Shown: in pieces, positions 52,327-60,562 of the stretch
Layout: every line of letters starts with the position of its first letter
How positions within the stretch are numbered: position 1 is the first letter of the stretch
NCBI RefSeq assembly: GCF_015351595.1
Contig: NZ_JADKPT010000001.1
Location: 744,001-808,000, forward strand
Direction: 5' to 3'
From: Flavobacterium sp. LC2016-12
Lineage (GTDB): Bacteria; Bacteroidota; Bacteroidia; Flavobacteriales; Flavobacteriaceae
Length of the DNA stretch: 64,000 bases
Position numbers and translations under genes: made by a program
The notes under the pieces: generated by a model
Database searches by the model: none
Told to the model about the DNA's origin: nothing
What the model saw: the letters and a program-made list of their open reading frames with translations, nothing else

Positions 52327-53901
52327 TTAAAGAAAGCGTAATTTTTCTTCTTCAATATCCAAGTAATACATTTGTCTTCTAATTATGGATTCGTCTAAAG
52401 TTTTATCTTTCTTATTTTTATCGATCAGCCATTGTCTTTGTTCGTTTAACAGATCGAGATAAATAATTTTAAGTTCGTCGCCAATCGATTCGTCATCTAT
52501 TCCGTTGCTGTGAAGTTCCCATTTTTGAATGAGATGCTGCAATGGTGTATTCTCTTTAACCTCTCCGCTATAATGTGTTTTTAGATAATTTATAGCGTGT
52601 TCTGCTAATTCTTTTCGTACTGTATGATAAGCTTCCTCACGCGGAATAGGATCATAAATGTCCGTAAGATTAATTTTTCTGATAAAATAAGGCAACGTTA
52701 GTCCCTGAATTACCAAAGTCAAAAGAATAACAATAAAGGTAATAAACAAAATAAGGTTTCGTTGCGGAAAACCATTTCCGTTATTCAAATAAACAGGTAT
52801 TGAAAGTGCAGCGGCCAGGGAAACAACACCCCTCATTCCGGTCCAACCAAGTATAAAAGGTGTTTTTATACCTGGATTCCTTTTATCAGCCACAGTAATG
52901 AAGTTTCGGGCAATCATTGTTACTACTACAGCGCCATATGAAGAAAGCATTCTACTTACTATTAATACAAATGTGATAAGTACTCCATAACCAATAGCAG
53001 AGGGAAGGCTAACGTCTTCAAGCCCTTTCGTAATTTGTGGAAGATCTAGTCCAATTAACATAAATACGAATCCGTTTAATATAAAACAGAGGCTCTCCCA
53101 AACATTTACACCGCGTAAACGAGATTTACTGGTAAGAAAACGATGTCTGTTATTTGATAAAAGCAAACCTCCACTTACTACAGCCAAAACCCCGGAACAG
53201 TGAACTTCTTCGGCAGCCAGGTAAATGATATATGGTGTAAGAAGCGTCAGAACAATATCTGCATTGGTATCAGTGGGTAAATATTTATGGGCTTTCATAA
53301 AAAGCCATCCAATTAGTAATCCTATAGAAACTCCGCCAATAATCATCCAGCTAAAACTTGTGGCAGCCTTAACAAATATAAACTGTTCTGTTGCAACCGC
53401 AATCATGGCAAATCTGAAAATGATTAAGGAAGACGCATCATTCAATAAACTTTCGCCTTCCAGAATAGATGAGATTGCTTTTGGTACTTTAACGAATTTC
53501 AAAATAGCACCCGCACTTACTGCATCTGGGGGAGAGATAATTCCACCCAAAACAAAACCCAATGCCAATGAAAAGCCCGGAATAAAATAATTAGCAACAA
53601 GTGCTACTGAAAGTGCAGAAACGAAAACGACAACAAAAGCAAAGCTTGTAATAATTCTGCGCCAACGCCACATTTCTTTCCACGAAACGGTCCACGCTGC
53701 TTCATATAATAATGGAGGCAGGAATATAATAAATATGAGTTCAGGTTCGATATTAATTGCAGGCACGCCGGGAATAAAACTAATGGCCAATCCTGCTAAT
53801 ACCAATAAAATAGGGTAAGCTACTTTTACTTTATTGGCTATCATGATCAGCAATAAAATAACAATTAATATACCAAGATAGAAAGGAAAGTTATCAAGCA
53901 T
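52327..53901 (-). CDS. Na+/H+ antiporter, CPA1 family
   Basis: This is a 524-residue transporter with about 12-13 transmembrane helices and a 110-residue cytoplasmic tail rich in charged residues. The ion-binding parts are SPPDAVSAGAILKFVKVPK and LEGESLLNDASSLIIF, the ND-type motif of CPA1 exchangers, and PFILGWTGMRGVVSLAAALS is the conserved late helix. It exchanges protons for sodium at the inner membrane and serves pH and salt balance. It is a single-gene unit. Confidence 0.94.
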   Translation of the reverse strand: MLDNFPFYLGILIVILLLIMIANKVKVAYPILLVLAGLAISFIPGVPAINIEPELIFIIFLPPLLYEAAWTVSWKEMWRWRRIITSFAFVVVFVSALSVALVANYFIPGFSLALGFVLGGIISPPDAVSAGAILKFVKVPKAISSILEGESLLNDASSLIIFRFAMIAVATEQFIFVKAATSFSWMIIGGVSIGLLIGWLFMKAHKYLPTDTNADIVLTLLTPYIIYLAAEEVHCSGVLAVVSGGLLLSNNRHRFLTSKSRLRGVNVWESLCFILNGFVFMLIGLDLPQITKGLEDVSLPSAIGYGVLITFVLIVSRMLSSYGAVVVTMIARNFITVADKRNPGIKTPFILGWTGMRGVVSLAAALSIPVYLNNGNGFPQRNLILFITFIVILLTLVIQGLTLPYFIRKINLTDIYDPIPREEAYHTVRKELAEHAINYLKTHYSGEVKENTPLQHLIQKWELHSNGIDDESIGDELKIIYLDLLNEQRQWLIDKNKKDKTLDESIIRRQMYYLDIEEEKLRFL

Positions 53902-54087
53902 TCTTTTAATTTATAAAAGGAAAAAATTAATGTTGTATTTAACTACACCGTCTGTTTGTTTGAAATATTTAAATATACCATTGCATATATTAGATCAGAT
54001 TCAAATGTTTTTTGAATGATTATTATCTGGCCCAAGAATATTCTTTAGCTAATTTAATTAATTTTAGTAGAATATGAACGGAGAAGA

Positions 54088-55419
54088 CTAATGCATTTCA
54101 TATGCGTTTTGTAAATCATTAGCGGCTACTTCGGAAAATTGTTCTGAGGTTTTCAAATCTTCCGGGATCTTCTTAAATATTTTATCAATTGGGATGTAGA
54201 TGTTAAATATAACGCCCTTATTTAAATTGCCATCAGCAACTATAATTCCGTTATGGTTATCGACAATCTTCTTTACTATAGCTAAACCAATTCCAGTTCC
54301 GGAATAATGCTCAGTGTGATGCAGTCTCTGAAAAATAACGAAGATATTTTGATTGTACTGTGCTTCGAAACCAATTCCGTTATCCTGAAAACTAAAATTC
54401 CAATAATCACAAATTTGTGGACTGTTGGGCAAATTAAGCCTTCTGAACTCTTCATTTTTAAGAATTTCAGATTGTATGGTAATTTGAAGCGGAACTTCAG
54501 GGATAGAAAACTTTAGTGAGTTACTTATTAAATTGTAAAGTAGCTGTCTAAATTGAAAGGGCATAACATTGACAGGCATTAATCCATTTATTTTAAAAAC
54601 AGCTTTTTTATGACGAATAGTATCGTTGAGTTCTAATTTTACATCATCAATAATATCTTGTAAATCGGTCATTTCGTATTGATGATCTACTGTACTTACC
54701 CTTGAAAAATCCATTAAATCTTCAATGAGTTGTCTCATTCTTGTTGCCGCGACATGTATACGATTTAAATTGTTTTTTCCATCTTCGGTCATAGTTTTCA
54801 TTTCTTTTTCCATCATAATTGAAATGAAGATTTGAATTTTTCGAAGTGGTTCCTGGAGATCATGGCTGGAGATGAAATTGAAGGCAAGTAATTCTTTATT
54901 TGCATTAAGTAACTCAATAGCCCTTTTTTCTTTTTCAGCATTTTGAAATTCTAATTCCTGATTGGCTATTAGTAGTGCTGCAGTTTGTATTTTTAATTTC
55001 TGAAGGAGATCTTCTTTCTCTATTAGTTCCTCAGCTTCTTTAAGTGCGCGAGTGATCTTTTGTAATAAGGATGAAAAATTATTTTTAGAAACATAATCTG
55101 TTACTCCTTCTTTTATGAGCATTACCGCATTTTCCTCACCAATAGTACCTGAAATAATTATAAAAGGTATGTTAAGTTCCCTTTCTTTAATTAGCTTAAA
55201 GGCAGAAACAGCATCAAATGCTGGTAATGAATAATCTGATAAAATAATATCCGGACAAAAGGCATCCAAAGCTTCTTCAAATGACCTTCTGGATTCAACT
55301 ATTTTTGAGCTAAATGACAATCCGGATTTTGTCAAATGCCTTACTATTAAGTCCGCATCAGCAGTATTGTCTTCTAATAACAAAACTTTTATATCTTTTT
55401 TTATTTGATAAGGAATCAT
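54088..55419 (-). CDS. receiver-histidine kinase hybrid
   Basis: This 443-residue cytoplasmic protein starts with a receiver domain (LLLEDNTADAD, phospho-acceptor Asp62 in SDYSLP, Lys111). A short coiled coil includes one copy of the ANxELxxQNxEKEKRAxEL repeat. Then come a HisKA domain with SSHDLQEPLRK (His186) and an ATPase domain with NLISNSLKFS (N box), DNGIGF (G1) and GTGIGLAIVKK (G2). It is the third gene of a signalling operon, 33 bases after a response-regulator gene, and can be an intermediate in a phosphorelay. Confidence 0.92.
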   Translation of the reverse strand: MIPYQIKKDIKVLLLEDNTADADLIVRHLTKSGLSFSSKIVESRRSFEEALDAFCPDIILSDYSLPAFDAVSAFKLIKERELNIPFIIISGTIGEENAVMLIKEGVTDYVSKNNFSSLLQKITRALKEAEELIEKEDLLQKLKIQTAALLIANQELEFQNAEKEKRAIELLNANKELLAFNFISSHDLQEPLRKIQIFISIMMEKEMKTMTEDGKNNLNRIHVAATRMRQLIEDLMDFSRVSTVDHQYEMTDLQDIIDDVKLELNDTIRHKKAVFKINGLMPVNVMPFQFRQLLYNLISNSLKFSIPEVPLQITIQSEILKNEEFRRLNLPNSPQICDYWNFSFQDNGIGFEAQYNQNIFVIFQRLHHTEHYSGTGIGLAIVKKIVDNHNGIIVADGNLNKGVIFNIYIPIDKIFKKIPEDLKTSEQFSEVAANDLQNAYEMH

Positions 55420-55452
55420 AGTTTCAGATTAAATAATTGTTCAATTTTGACT

Positions 55453-55893
55453 TTAGATTGCAGGCTGGCTGAGTATCATCCAGTACATCCCCATATCTTT
55501 TATGGCATTAAAAAAATTATTACTGTCTACTGGTTTTACGATATAACTGTTGGCACCCAAACTGTAGCATTTAGCTATATCAGGATCCTCTTGCGAAGAA
55601 GTCAGGATAACTACAGGAATTGATTTAAATTGAACATCACTTTTAATTTTTTCAAGCACCTGTATTCCGGACATCTTTGGCATCTTTAAATCCAAAAGAA
55701 AAAGTTTGGGATGTGATTTTGGATTTCTTTCGGAATAAATTCCTCTACAATACATAAAATCAAGTGCTTCTGCTCCGTCTTTTACATGTAAAAGTTTGTT
55801 TGTAAAACCGCTTTTATTTAAGGCACGTATCGTTAGTGTAGCATCTTCCATGCTGTCTTCGGCAAATAAAATTTCAATATCGTCGTAATTCAT
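55453..55893 (-). CDS. Rcp1-type response regulator
   Basis: This is a 146-residue single receiver domain with AEDSMEDA (acidic pocket), Asp68 in LLDLKMP, Thr in ILTSSQ and Lys in VKPVD. The extended loop after LDFMYCRG is typical of Rcp1-like regulators that serve phytochrome-type and PAS-type kinases. Gaps of 11 bases to the upstream kinase and 33 bases to the downstream hybrid kinase show one operon. Confidence 0.92.
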   Translation of the reverse strand: MNYDDIEILFAEDSMEDATLTIRALNKSGFTNKLLHVKDGAEALDFMYCRGIYSERNPKSHPKLFLLDLKMPKMSGIQVLEKIKSDVQFKSIPVVILTSSQEDPDIAKCYSLGANSYIVKPVDSNNFFNAIKDMGMYWMILSQPAI

Positions 55894-55904
55894 TTTTTTA
55901 TCTT

Positions 55905-57728
55905 TTAATGTTTAATATCTGGCAGGCTAAAGTAAAATTTTGCACCTGCGTCTAATTTTGATTCTGCCCACACTGTTCCGTAGTGTCGGTTTACTATTTT
56001 TTGGACTATTGCAAGACCGATGCCTGTTCCTGAAAACTCTTCCTGTGAGTGCAGACGCTGGAAGACACCAAATAATTTATCATAATATTCCATGTCAAAG
56101 CCTGCACCCCAATCTTTTATACTATATATGATTTTATCATTTTTGGAAGTTGATGTTATCTTAATTCGGGTTTCTAATTTATATTTTGAATATTTGATTG
56201 CATTCGATATTAAATTGATCCACACTTGTTTAATTAACGAAGGATCTCCATTTGCCGGGGCAAGTTCATCGATTTCGAATATGGGTGTGTTTTCGCCTTT
56301 TTCAATGGTTAAATCGCTTATAACAGTATTTACAAGTGACTTCATATTTATGTTCATAGAGGATACCTGTTTGCGGCCTAATTTACTGAAGGCTAGTAAA
56401 TCATCTATAAGAACTCCCATTTTATTAGAGTTTTTTATTATGCCGTTAAGTACATTTTTTCCATCATCGTCAATGGCGTCAATATGATCTTCTATAAGAA
56501 TTTGTGTATAACCATTAATGGCGCGTATTGGTGCCCGAAGATCGTGCGAAACAGAATAAGAAAACGACTCCAGTTCTTCCTGAGCTTTCTTGAGCTCATC
56601 GTTTGCTAGTGTCAATTCTTTAGTTCGTTTTTCCTGATAAGCAAGTTCCCGGTTGGTAACAATTAATTCGGCTGCACGCTTTTCTTTCTCCACCTTTCTT
56701 TTTTGTTTCAGAATATTTTCGGCTGCTAATTTCTTATTGGCAATAATCAACTCCGCTGCACGTTTTTCTTTTTCCTTACTCTGAATGGCAAGTTCTTTAT
56801 TGGCAATGATTAACTCCTTGGCCCGCTGTTCTTTTTGTTCATTCTGAAATTTTAATTCTTTATTGGCGACAACTAGTTCTGCAGCGCGTTTTTCTTTCTC
56901 TTTATTCTGAAAAGCAAGTTCTTTATTGGCAATAATTAATTCCTTTGCCCGCTGTTCTTTTTGTTCGTTCTGAAATTTTAATTCTTTGTTGGCGATCACT
57001 AGTTCGGCGGCTCGTTTTTCTTTTTCTTCATTTTGAAAAGCAAGTTCTTTATTAGCTATGATTAATTCAGAGGCCCTTTTTTCCTTTTCCTGAGCCTGAA
57101 CTGCCAACTGCAAAAATTGTGTTTTTGCAAGTGTAATATCTGTAGCAATCTTTAGAATTTTATAGGGATTGCCATCAGTATCCAAAATAGGGTTATAACT
57201 GCCAAAAAGCCATATTAATTTACCATTTTTAGCAACTCGTATGAATTCATCTTTTTGATAAATTCCTTTTCTTAAGCTGTTCCAAAACAGTTGATAAGCA
57301 TTAGATTTTGAATAAGAGGAATCAACAAGTAGGCTATGATGTTTTCCGAGTAAATCAGTTTCATTGTAACCCATTATTTCAAGGAAATTTTTATTGGCAC
57401 TCAGGATATTACCTTCAAGATCAAACTCCAATGATGCATTTGTAGAGTTAATAGCATTGATATGATTATTCAATAATTGCTCTTTTGCCTTTAATTGTTC
57501 CTTTAGGTCATGAATTTCAGTGGTCTGTTTATCACTTTTTTTGGCGGGTTTTGTAGTGACAACGATAAATTCAGCAATATTTTGTATTTTCTCATTATTT
57601 GTTGTCGGAAGTTCTTTTTTTAGGAGAGGCAGATCTGGACTTTTTTGATCCTTTTCTTTTTCATGAAAAGCGATTTGATCTGAGTAAAGGATTATTTCCT
57701 TTTTGTCATTTTTTTCTTTGTTATTCAT
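55905..57728 (-). CDS. PAS histidine kinase with 21-residue coiled-coil repeats
   Basis: The preferred start at 57728 (MNNKEKNDKKEI) gives 607 residues; the frame stays open to 57782, which would add 18 hydrophobic residues. Numbering from 57782, a PAS/PAC sensor lies at 115-220. Seven or so 21-residue repeats (EKEKRAAEL..ANKELKFQNE and QKEQRAKELIIANKELAFQNK, alternating) lie at 232-400. A HisKA domain with SYSVSHDLRAPIRAINGYTQ (His413) and an ATPase domain with NLISNAIKYSK and GTGIGLAIVQK follow. It heads the signalling operon. The rigid coiled coil presumably carries the PAS signal to the kinase. Confidence 0.93.
   Translation of the reverse strand: MNNKEKNDKKEIILYSDQIAFHEKEKDQKSPDLPLLKKELPTTNNEKIQNIAEFIVVTTKPAKKSDKQTTEIHDLKEQLKAKEQLLNNHINAINSTNASLEFDLEGNILSANKNFLEIMGYNETDLLGKHHSLLVDSSYSKSNAYQLFWNSLRKGIYQKDEFIRVAKNGKLIWLFGSYNPILDTDGNPYKILKIATDITLAKTQFLQLAVQAQEKEKRASELIIANKELAFQNEEKEKRAAELVIANKELKFQNEQKEQRAKELIIANKELAFQNKEKEKRAAELVVANKELKFQNEQKEQRAKELIIANKELAIQSKEKEKRAAELIIANKKLAAENILKQKRKVEKEKRAAELIVTNRELAYQEKRTKELTLANDELKKAQEELESFSYSVSHDLRAPIRAINGYTQILIEDHIDAIDDDGKNVLNGIIKNSNKMGVLIDDLLAFSKLGRKQVSSMNINMKSLVNTVISDLTIEKGENTPIFEIDELAPANGDPSLIKQVWINLISNAIKYSKYKLETRIKITSTSKNDKIIYSIKDWGAGFDMEYYDKLFGVFQRLHSQEEFSGTGIGLAIVQKIVNRHYGTVWAESKLDAGAKFYFSLPDIKH
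56592..57089 (-). repeat. 63-bp tandem coding repeats in the kinase gene
   Basis: The DNA encodes seven 21-residue heptad repeats, each 63 bases. Two repeat types alternate (EKEKRAAEL and QKEQRAKEL), so the longest identity period is 126 bases. Length variation by recombination is plausible. Confidence 0.85.
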
Positions 57729-58022
57729 ATAATACGAATTTATATTTAGAAAAATAATGGCAGTAATTTGCTGGAAAAGCACCTATATTTTAGTAATTAT
57801 TAGAATGGAGACCTTAAATTGTAAAGTAAGGAATTATGATTTTTAACGAATATAGTTAAATTAACTGATAAAACACGTGTTTCTTGCGAGTATTATTATA
57901 GGATGACAACTTACGATAATTATTTTTGAGCTATTTTACGTTTTGTTTGGTTAGAAAACGAAAATTACTTTCCGTTTAAATTAAAAGAGTATCTTTCCCG
58001 GTACCAATTAACAAAAGAATTC

Positions 58023-58448
58023 ATGAATAAGGGCGGACCAATAATTATTATAGAAGATGACCCGGATGATCAGGAAATCCTGGCTTTAGTATTTAAAGAA
58101 CTTCATTACAAGAATGAAATTATTTTCTTTAATGATGGAGAAATGGCACTTAATTATTTAACTGCAACTGCTATTGAGCCCTTTATTATTTTCTCGGATA
58201 TAAATATGCCAAAATTAAACGGAATAGAGTTGCGTTCAAAAATTCATGAAAATGAAGATTTGAGAATGAAGTCTATTCCTTACTTATTTTTCACTACAGG
58301 TGCAGAACAAAAACATGTTGTAGAAGCCTATTCAAAATCGGTACAGGGATTTTTTATAAAACCATATGATTTTGTAGAAATGAAAGAGATGATAAAAAGC
58401 ATAGTAGAATACTGGCAGAAATGTGTTTCGCCCAATTATATAAGGTAG
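58023..58448 (+). CDS. single-domain response regulator
   Basis: This 141-residue receiver has IIEDDPDDQEI, the phospho-acceptor Asp59 in FSDINMP, Thr in FTTGAE and Lys in IKPYD. No output domain is present. It is divergent from the kinase operon at 55905-57728 with 294 bases between the starts, so both are probably expressed together and this protein may exchange phosphate with the kinases there. Confidence 0.92.
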   Translation: MNKGGPIIIIEDDPDDQEILALVFKELHYKNEIIFFNDGEMALNYLTATAIEPFIIFSDINMPKLNGIELRSKIHENEDLRMKSIPYLFFTTGAEQKHVVEAYSKSVQGFFIKPYDFVEMKEMIKSIVEYWQKCVSPNYIR

Positions 58449-58455
58449 AACAGAA

Positions 58456-59904
58456 CTACAAATCTTTTTTCTTCAAACACCGTCCTCTGGGCTCATCGCC
58501 TTCATGAAGCACAATGTCAGAATGCAGGAATTCTGCTGCCGCGGCGGAATCTTTCACTTTAACAGCACTGCGCTCTAACATCTCGGATTCAAATTCAGTT
58601 AAAACACTTTCTCTTATTCCTATTTTTTTCCAATGCACTAAAGATTTACATCCTTTTGCAATACCTCGTGCGAGCGAGAGTGCGTCTAGTAAAGCTTGAT
58701 TTGCACCTTGTCCTTTGAACGGGCTCATTGGGTGGGCCGCATCTCCAATTAAAGTAGCTTTTCCACTTTTCTCTAATAACTCTGAAGTGAGTAATTCCCT
58801 GTCATAAACTGGATAGCCGGAAATTTGAGTTTCCAAAGTTGCCGCCAAAATCTGCGGAATAGGGTCGTGCCATTGTGTTCTGCGGCAAGCTTCTTCTTTG
58901 AGAGCATGTGTTCCTTGTGCGCTTAAAGTTTTCGCTTCTTCTTCACTCATTGGAAAACTAAGTTGCCACATTATAGCGTCAGACGTGTAAGGCATCATGT
59001 AGATACGTTCATTGCCATTGGCGGTTTGGAATACAGTAGCCGAATCGAGTAAAGGGTTTTCAAGATTTTTGAATGCACTTAACGGACAAATTCCTAATAT
59101 AACAATACAGCCAAGATAACGTAGAGGAGTAATTTCTTCACCAATCAATAATCGTCGGACAGAACTACGAATACCATCAGCGCCGACGACAAGATCAGCT
59201 TTAACGTTCTTGATTTCATCATTAACCTGAAAAGTTAGAGCAATAGACTCATCATCAGTTTCTTTAAAATCTATTAATTGATGCCCCCATTGTACTTTTT
59301 CGTCTCCGCCGAGTTGTTTTAACAAAGCTAAACGTAAAGATTGGCGAGCTATATGAATATTGGTACGCTTTAGAGAATTTTTAGCTTCTGATTGTAGCCA
59401 CTTTCTAATACCCCATTCTCCGATCACTTTTCCATCAGTAGTGTGAACTAAGTGTCTTGTCGAAGTGACGCCTTCATCTAAAGAAAAAATTCCAAGTCCT
59501 TCAATTGCTTTACTGGCTTGTTGTAAAGTAAGTCCGTAACCTTGTGATCGCGCATCAAAATTGCTATCGCGTTCATAAAGAGTAAAAGGAATTCCGCGGT
59601 GTAAACAAGCTACTGCAAGAGCAACTCCACCAATACCACCACCAATAATAGCAATATGTGGATAGTTTTCATTATCAGCAATAGGAGGGATTTCAGAAGC
59701 AAGTAATCCGGATCCGGAACAGTTAAGACATACGTTTAAGTGGGCCTTAGGGCGAATTGGAGCAGATCCTTCGTCTTTCGATTTTTCAAATAGGTCAAGT
59801 TCTGTCTGGTAGCGGAGTCGTACTTTCTTAGTGAGCCTTTGACTTTTTTTGCCTCGTCCCTGACATTCGTGACAAATATTCCAGCTCGTTTGTTTATTCT
59901 CCAC
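58456..59904 (-). CDS. FAD-dependent monooxygenase with N-terminal DnaJ-type zinc finger
   Basis: This is a 482-residue fusion. Residues 11-18 (CHECQGRG) and 59-66 (CLNCSGSG) form two CxxCxGxG knuckles as in the DnaJ zinc finger, separated by a basic helix. From residue 82 it is a PHBH-type flavin hydroxylase: IAIIGGGIGGVALA (FAD), VVGADGIRSSVRR and GDAAHPMSPFKGQGANQALLDA. It should hydroxylate a small, probably aromatic or polyene substrate with NAD(P)H and O2. It has its own promoter at 59985-60014. Whether the finger recruits a partner or RNA is unknown. Confidence 0.9.
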   Translation of the reverse strand: MENKQTSWNICHECQGRGKKSQRLTKKVRLRYQTELDLFEKSKDEGSAPIRPKAHLNVCLNCSGSGLLASEIPPIADNENYPHIAIIGGGIGGVALAVACLHRGIPFTLYERDSNFDARSQGYGLTLQQASKAIEGLGIFSLDEGVTSTRHLVHTTDGKVIGEWGIRKWLQSEAKNSLKRTNIHIARQSLRLALLKQLGGDEKVQWGHQLIDFKETDDESIALTFQVNDEIKNVKADLVVGADGIRSSVRRLLIGEEITPLRYLGCIVILGICPLSAFKNLENPLLDSATVFQTANGNERIYMMPYTSDAIMWQLSFPMSEEEAKTLSAQGTHALKEEACRRTQWHDPIPQILAATLETQISGYPVYDRELLTSELLEKSGKATLIGDAAHPMSPFKGQGANQALLDALSLARGIAKGCKSLVHWKKIGIRESVLTEFESEMLERSAVKVKDSAAAAEFLHSDIVLHEGDEPRGRCLKKKDL

Positions 59905-60316
59905 TTTTTACTTCCTTGAATTAGGTCATTTATTCCTGAGTATCTCCCAGAAAAATTAGTTAATCACTTGCTTGATTATGCCGGCAAATTTAAAACAAAA
60001 GAGTACCAGTACAAGACTTGTTTACATTTTTTGGCGAAAAATTATAATAGACAATTGAAGACTTGTACGGACGGTTATTTTTTACAATAATACTGTTAAT
60101 GTGGGAATTATATAAAATCTCAGGTTTAAAATATAAAAATTAATGTAAGATTAATCATAATTTTATGACACCAAAACACGTAAAGCATAAGGACATTGCC
60201 TTTGCAATCTAAATCGGAATATTAGAATTTCTCCTGTTCCAACTTTCATCTGAAAATATCTTAATTTTTTCTTTAAGATTTTTTTGCAGCTATTTAATAC
60301 CCCAAAATTGAATATT
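59905..60316. other. 412-bp divergent intergenic region
   Basis: It contains the promoter of the monooxygenase gene at 59985-60014. The right part, before the small surface-protein gene, has no recognised promoter, RNA or gene. Confidence 0.55.
59985..60014 (-). promoter_or_regulatory. promoter of the FAD monooxygenase gene
   Basis: On the minus strand TTG (60014-60012), 19 bases and TAAATTTG (59992-59985) match the Bacteroidetes promoter closely. The leader would be about 75 bases. Confidence 0.65.
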
Positions 60317-60517
60317 ATGAAATGTAAAATGGTGTTACTGGTATTTTTATTGTTTTTTTTCTCTAATTATATATATTCGTTTCAGGGCCAGGGACCACCT
60401 CCGCCCACGATTCCGCCTCCCGTAGGATTACCTGCAACCATTAATGATAAAATCTTGTTTTTAGTTGCTTCTGCTATTTTATTAGGCTTTCTGATTGTAA
60501 ATAAAAAGAAGGCTTAG
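60317..60517 (+). CDS. small proline-rich protein with C-terminal membrane anchor
   Basis: The preferred start (MKCKMVLLVFLLFFF) is 11 codons after the first ATG at 60284, because it begins directly with a signal peptide. After cleavage near YSFQ a proline stretch (GPPPPTIPPPVGLP) leads to one C-terminal hydrophobic helix and a basic end (VNKKKA). This signal, Pro-rich, helix, basic-tail layout resembles the short CTERM-type sorting signals of flavobacteria, which exosortase-like enzymes process. That is a comparison of layout only. It lies 45 bases before the T9SS protein gene. Confidence 0.7.
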   Translation: MKCKMVLLVFLLFFFSNYIYSFQGQGPPPPTIPPPVGLPATINDKILFLVASAILLGFLIVNKKKA

Positions 60518-60562
60518 TTATAAAATCTCTAAGTTGTTTTGTTGTACCTCTAATTTGAAATT

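Noticed and set aside
56592..57089. possible CRISPR array
   Set aside because: The 63-bp units are directly adjacent, in frame, and encode heptad repeats without spacers.
60284..60316. earlier ATG of the small surface protein
   Set aside because: It adds 11 residues before a signal peptide that begins cleanly at 60317.
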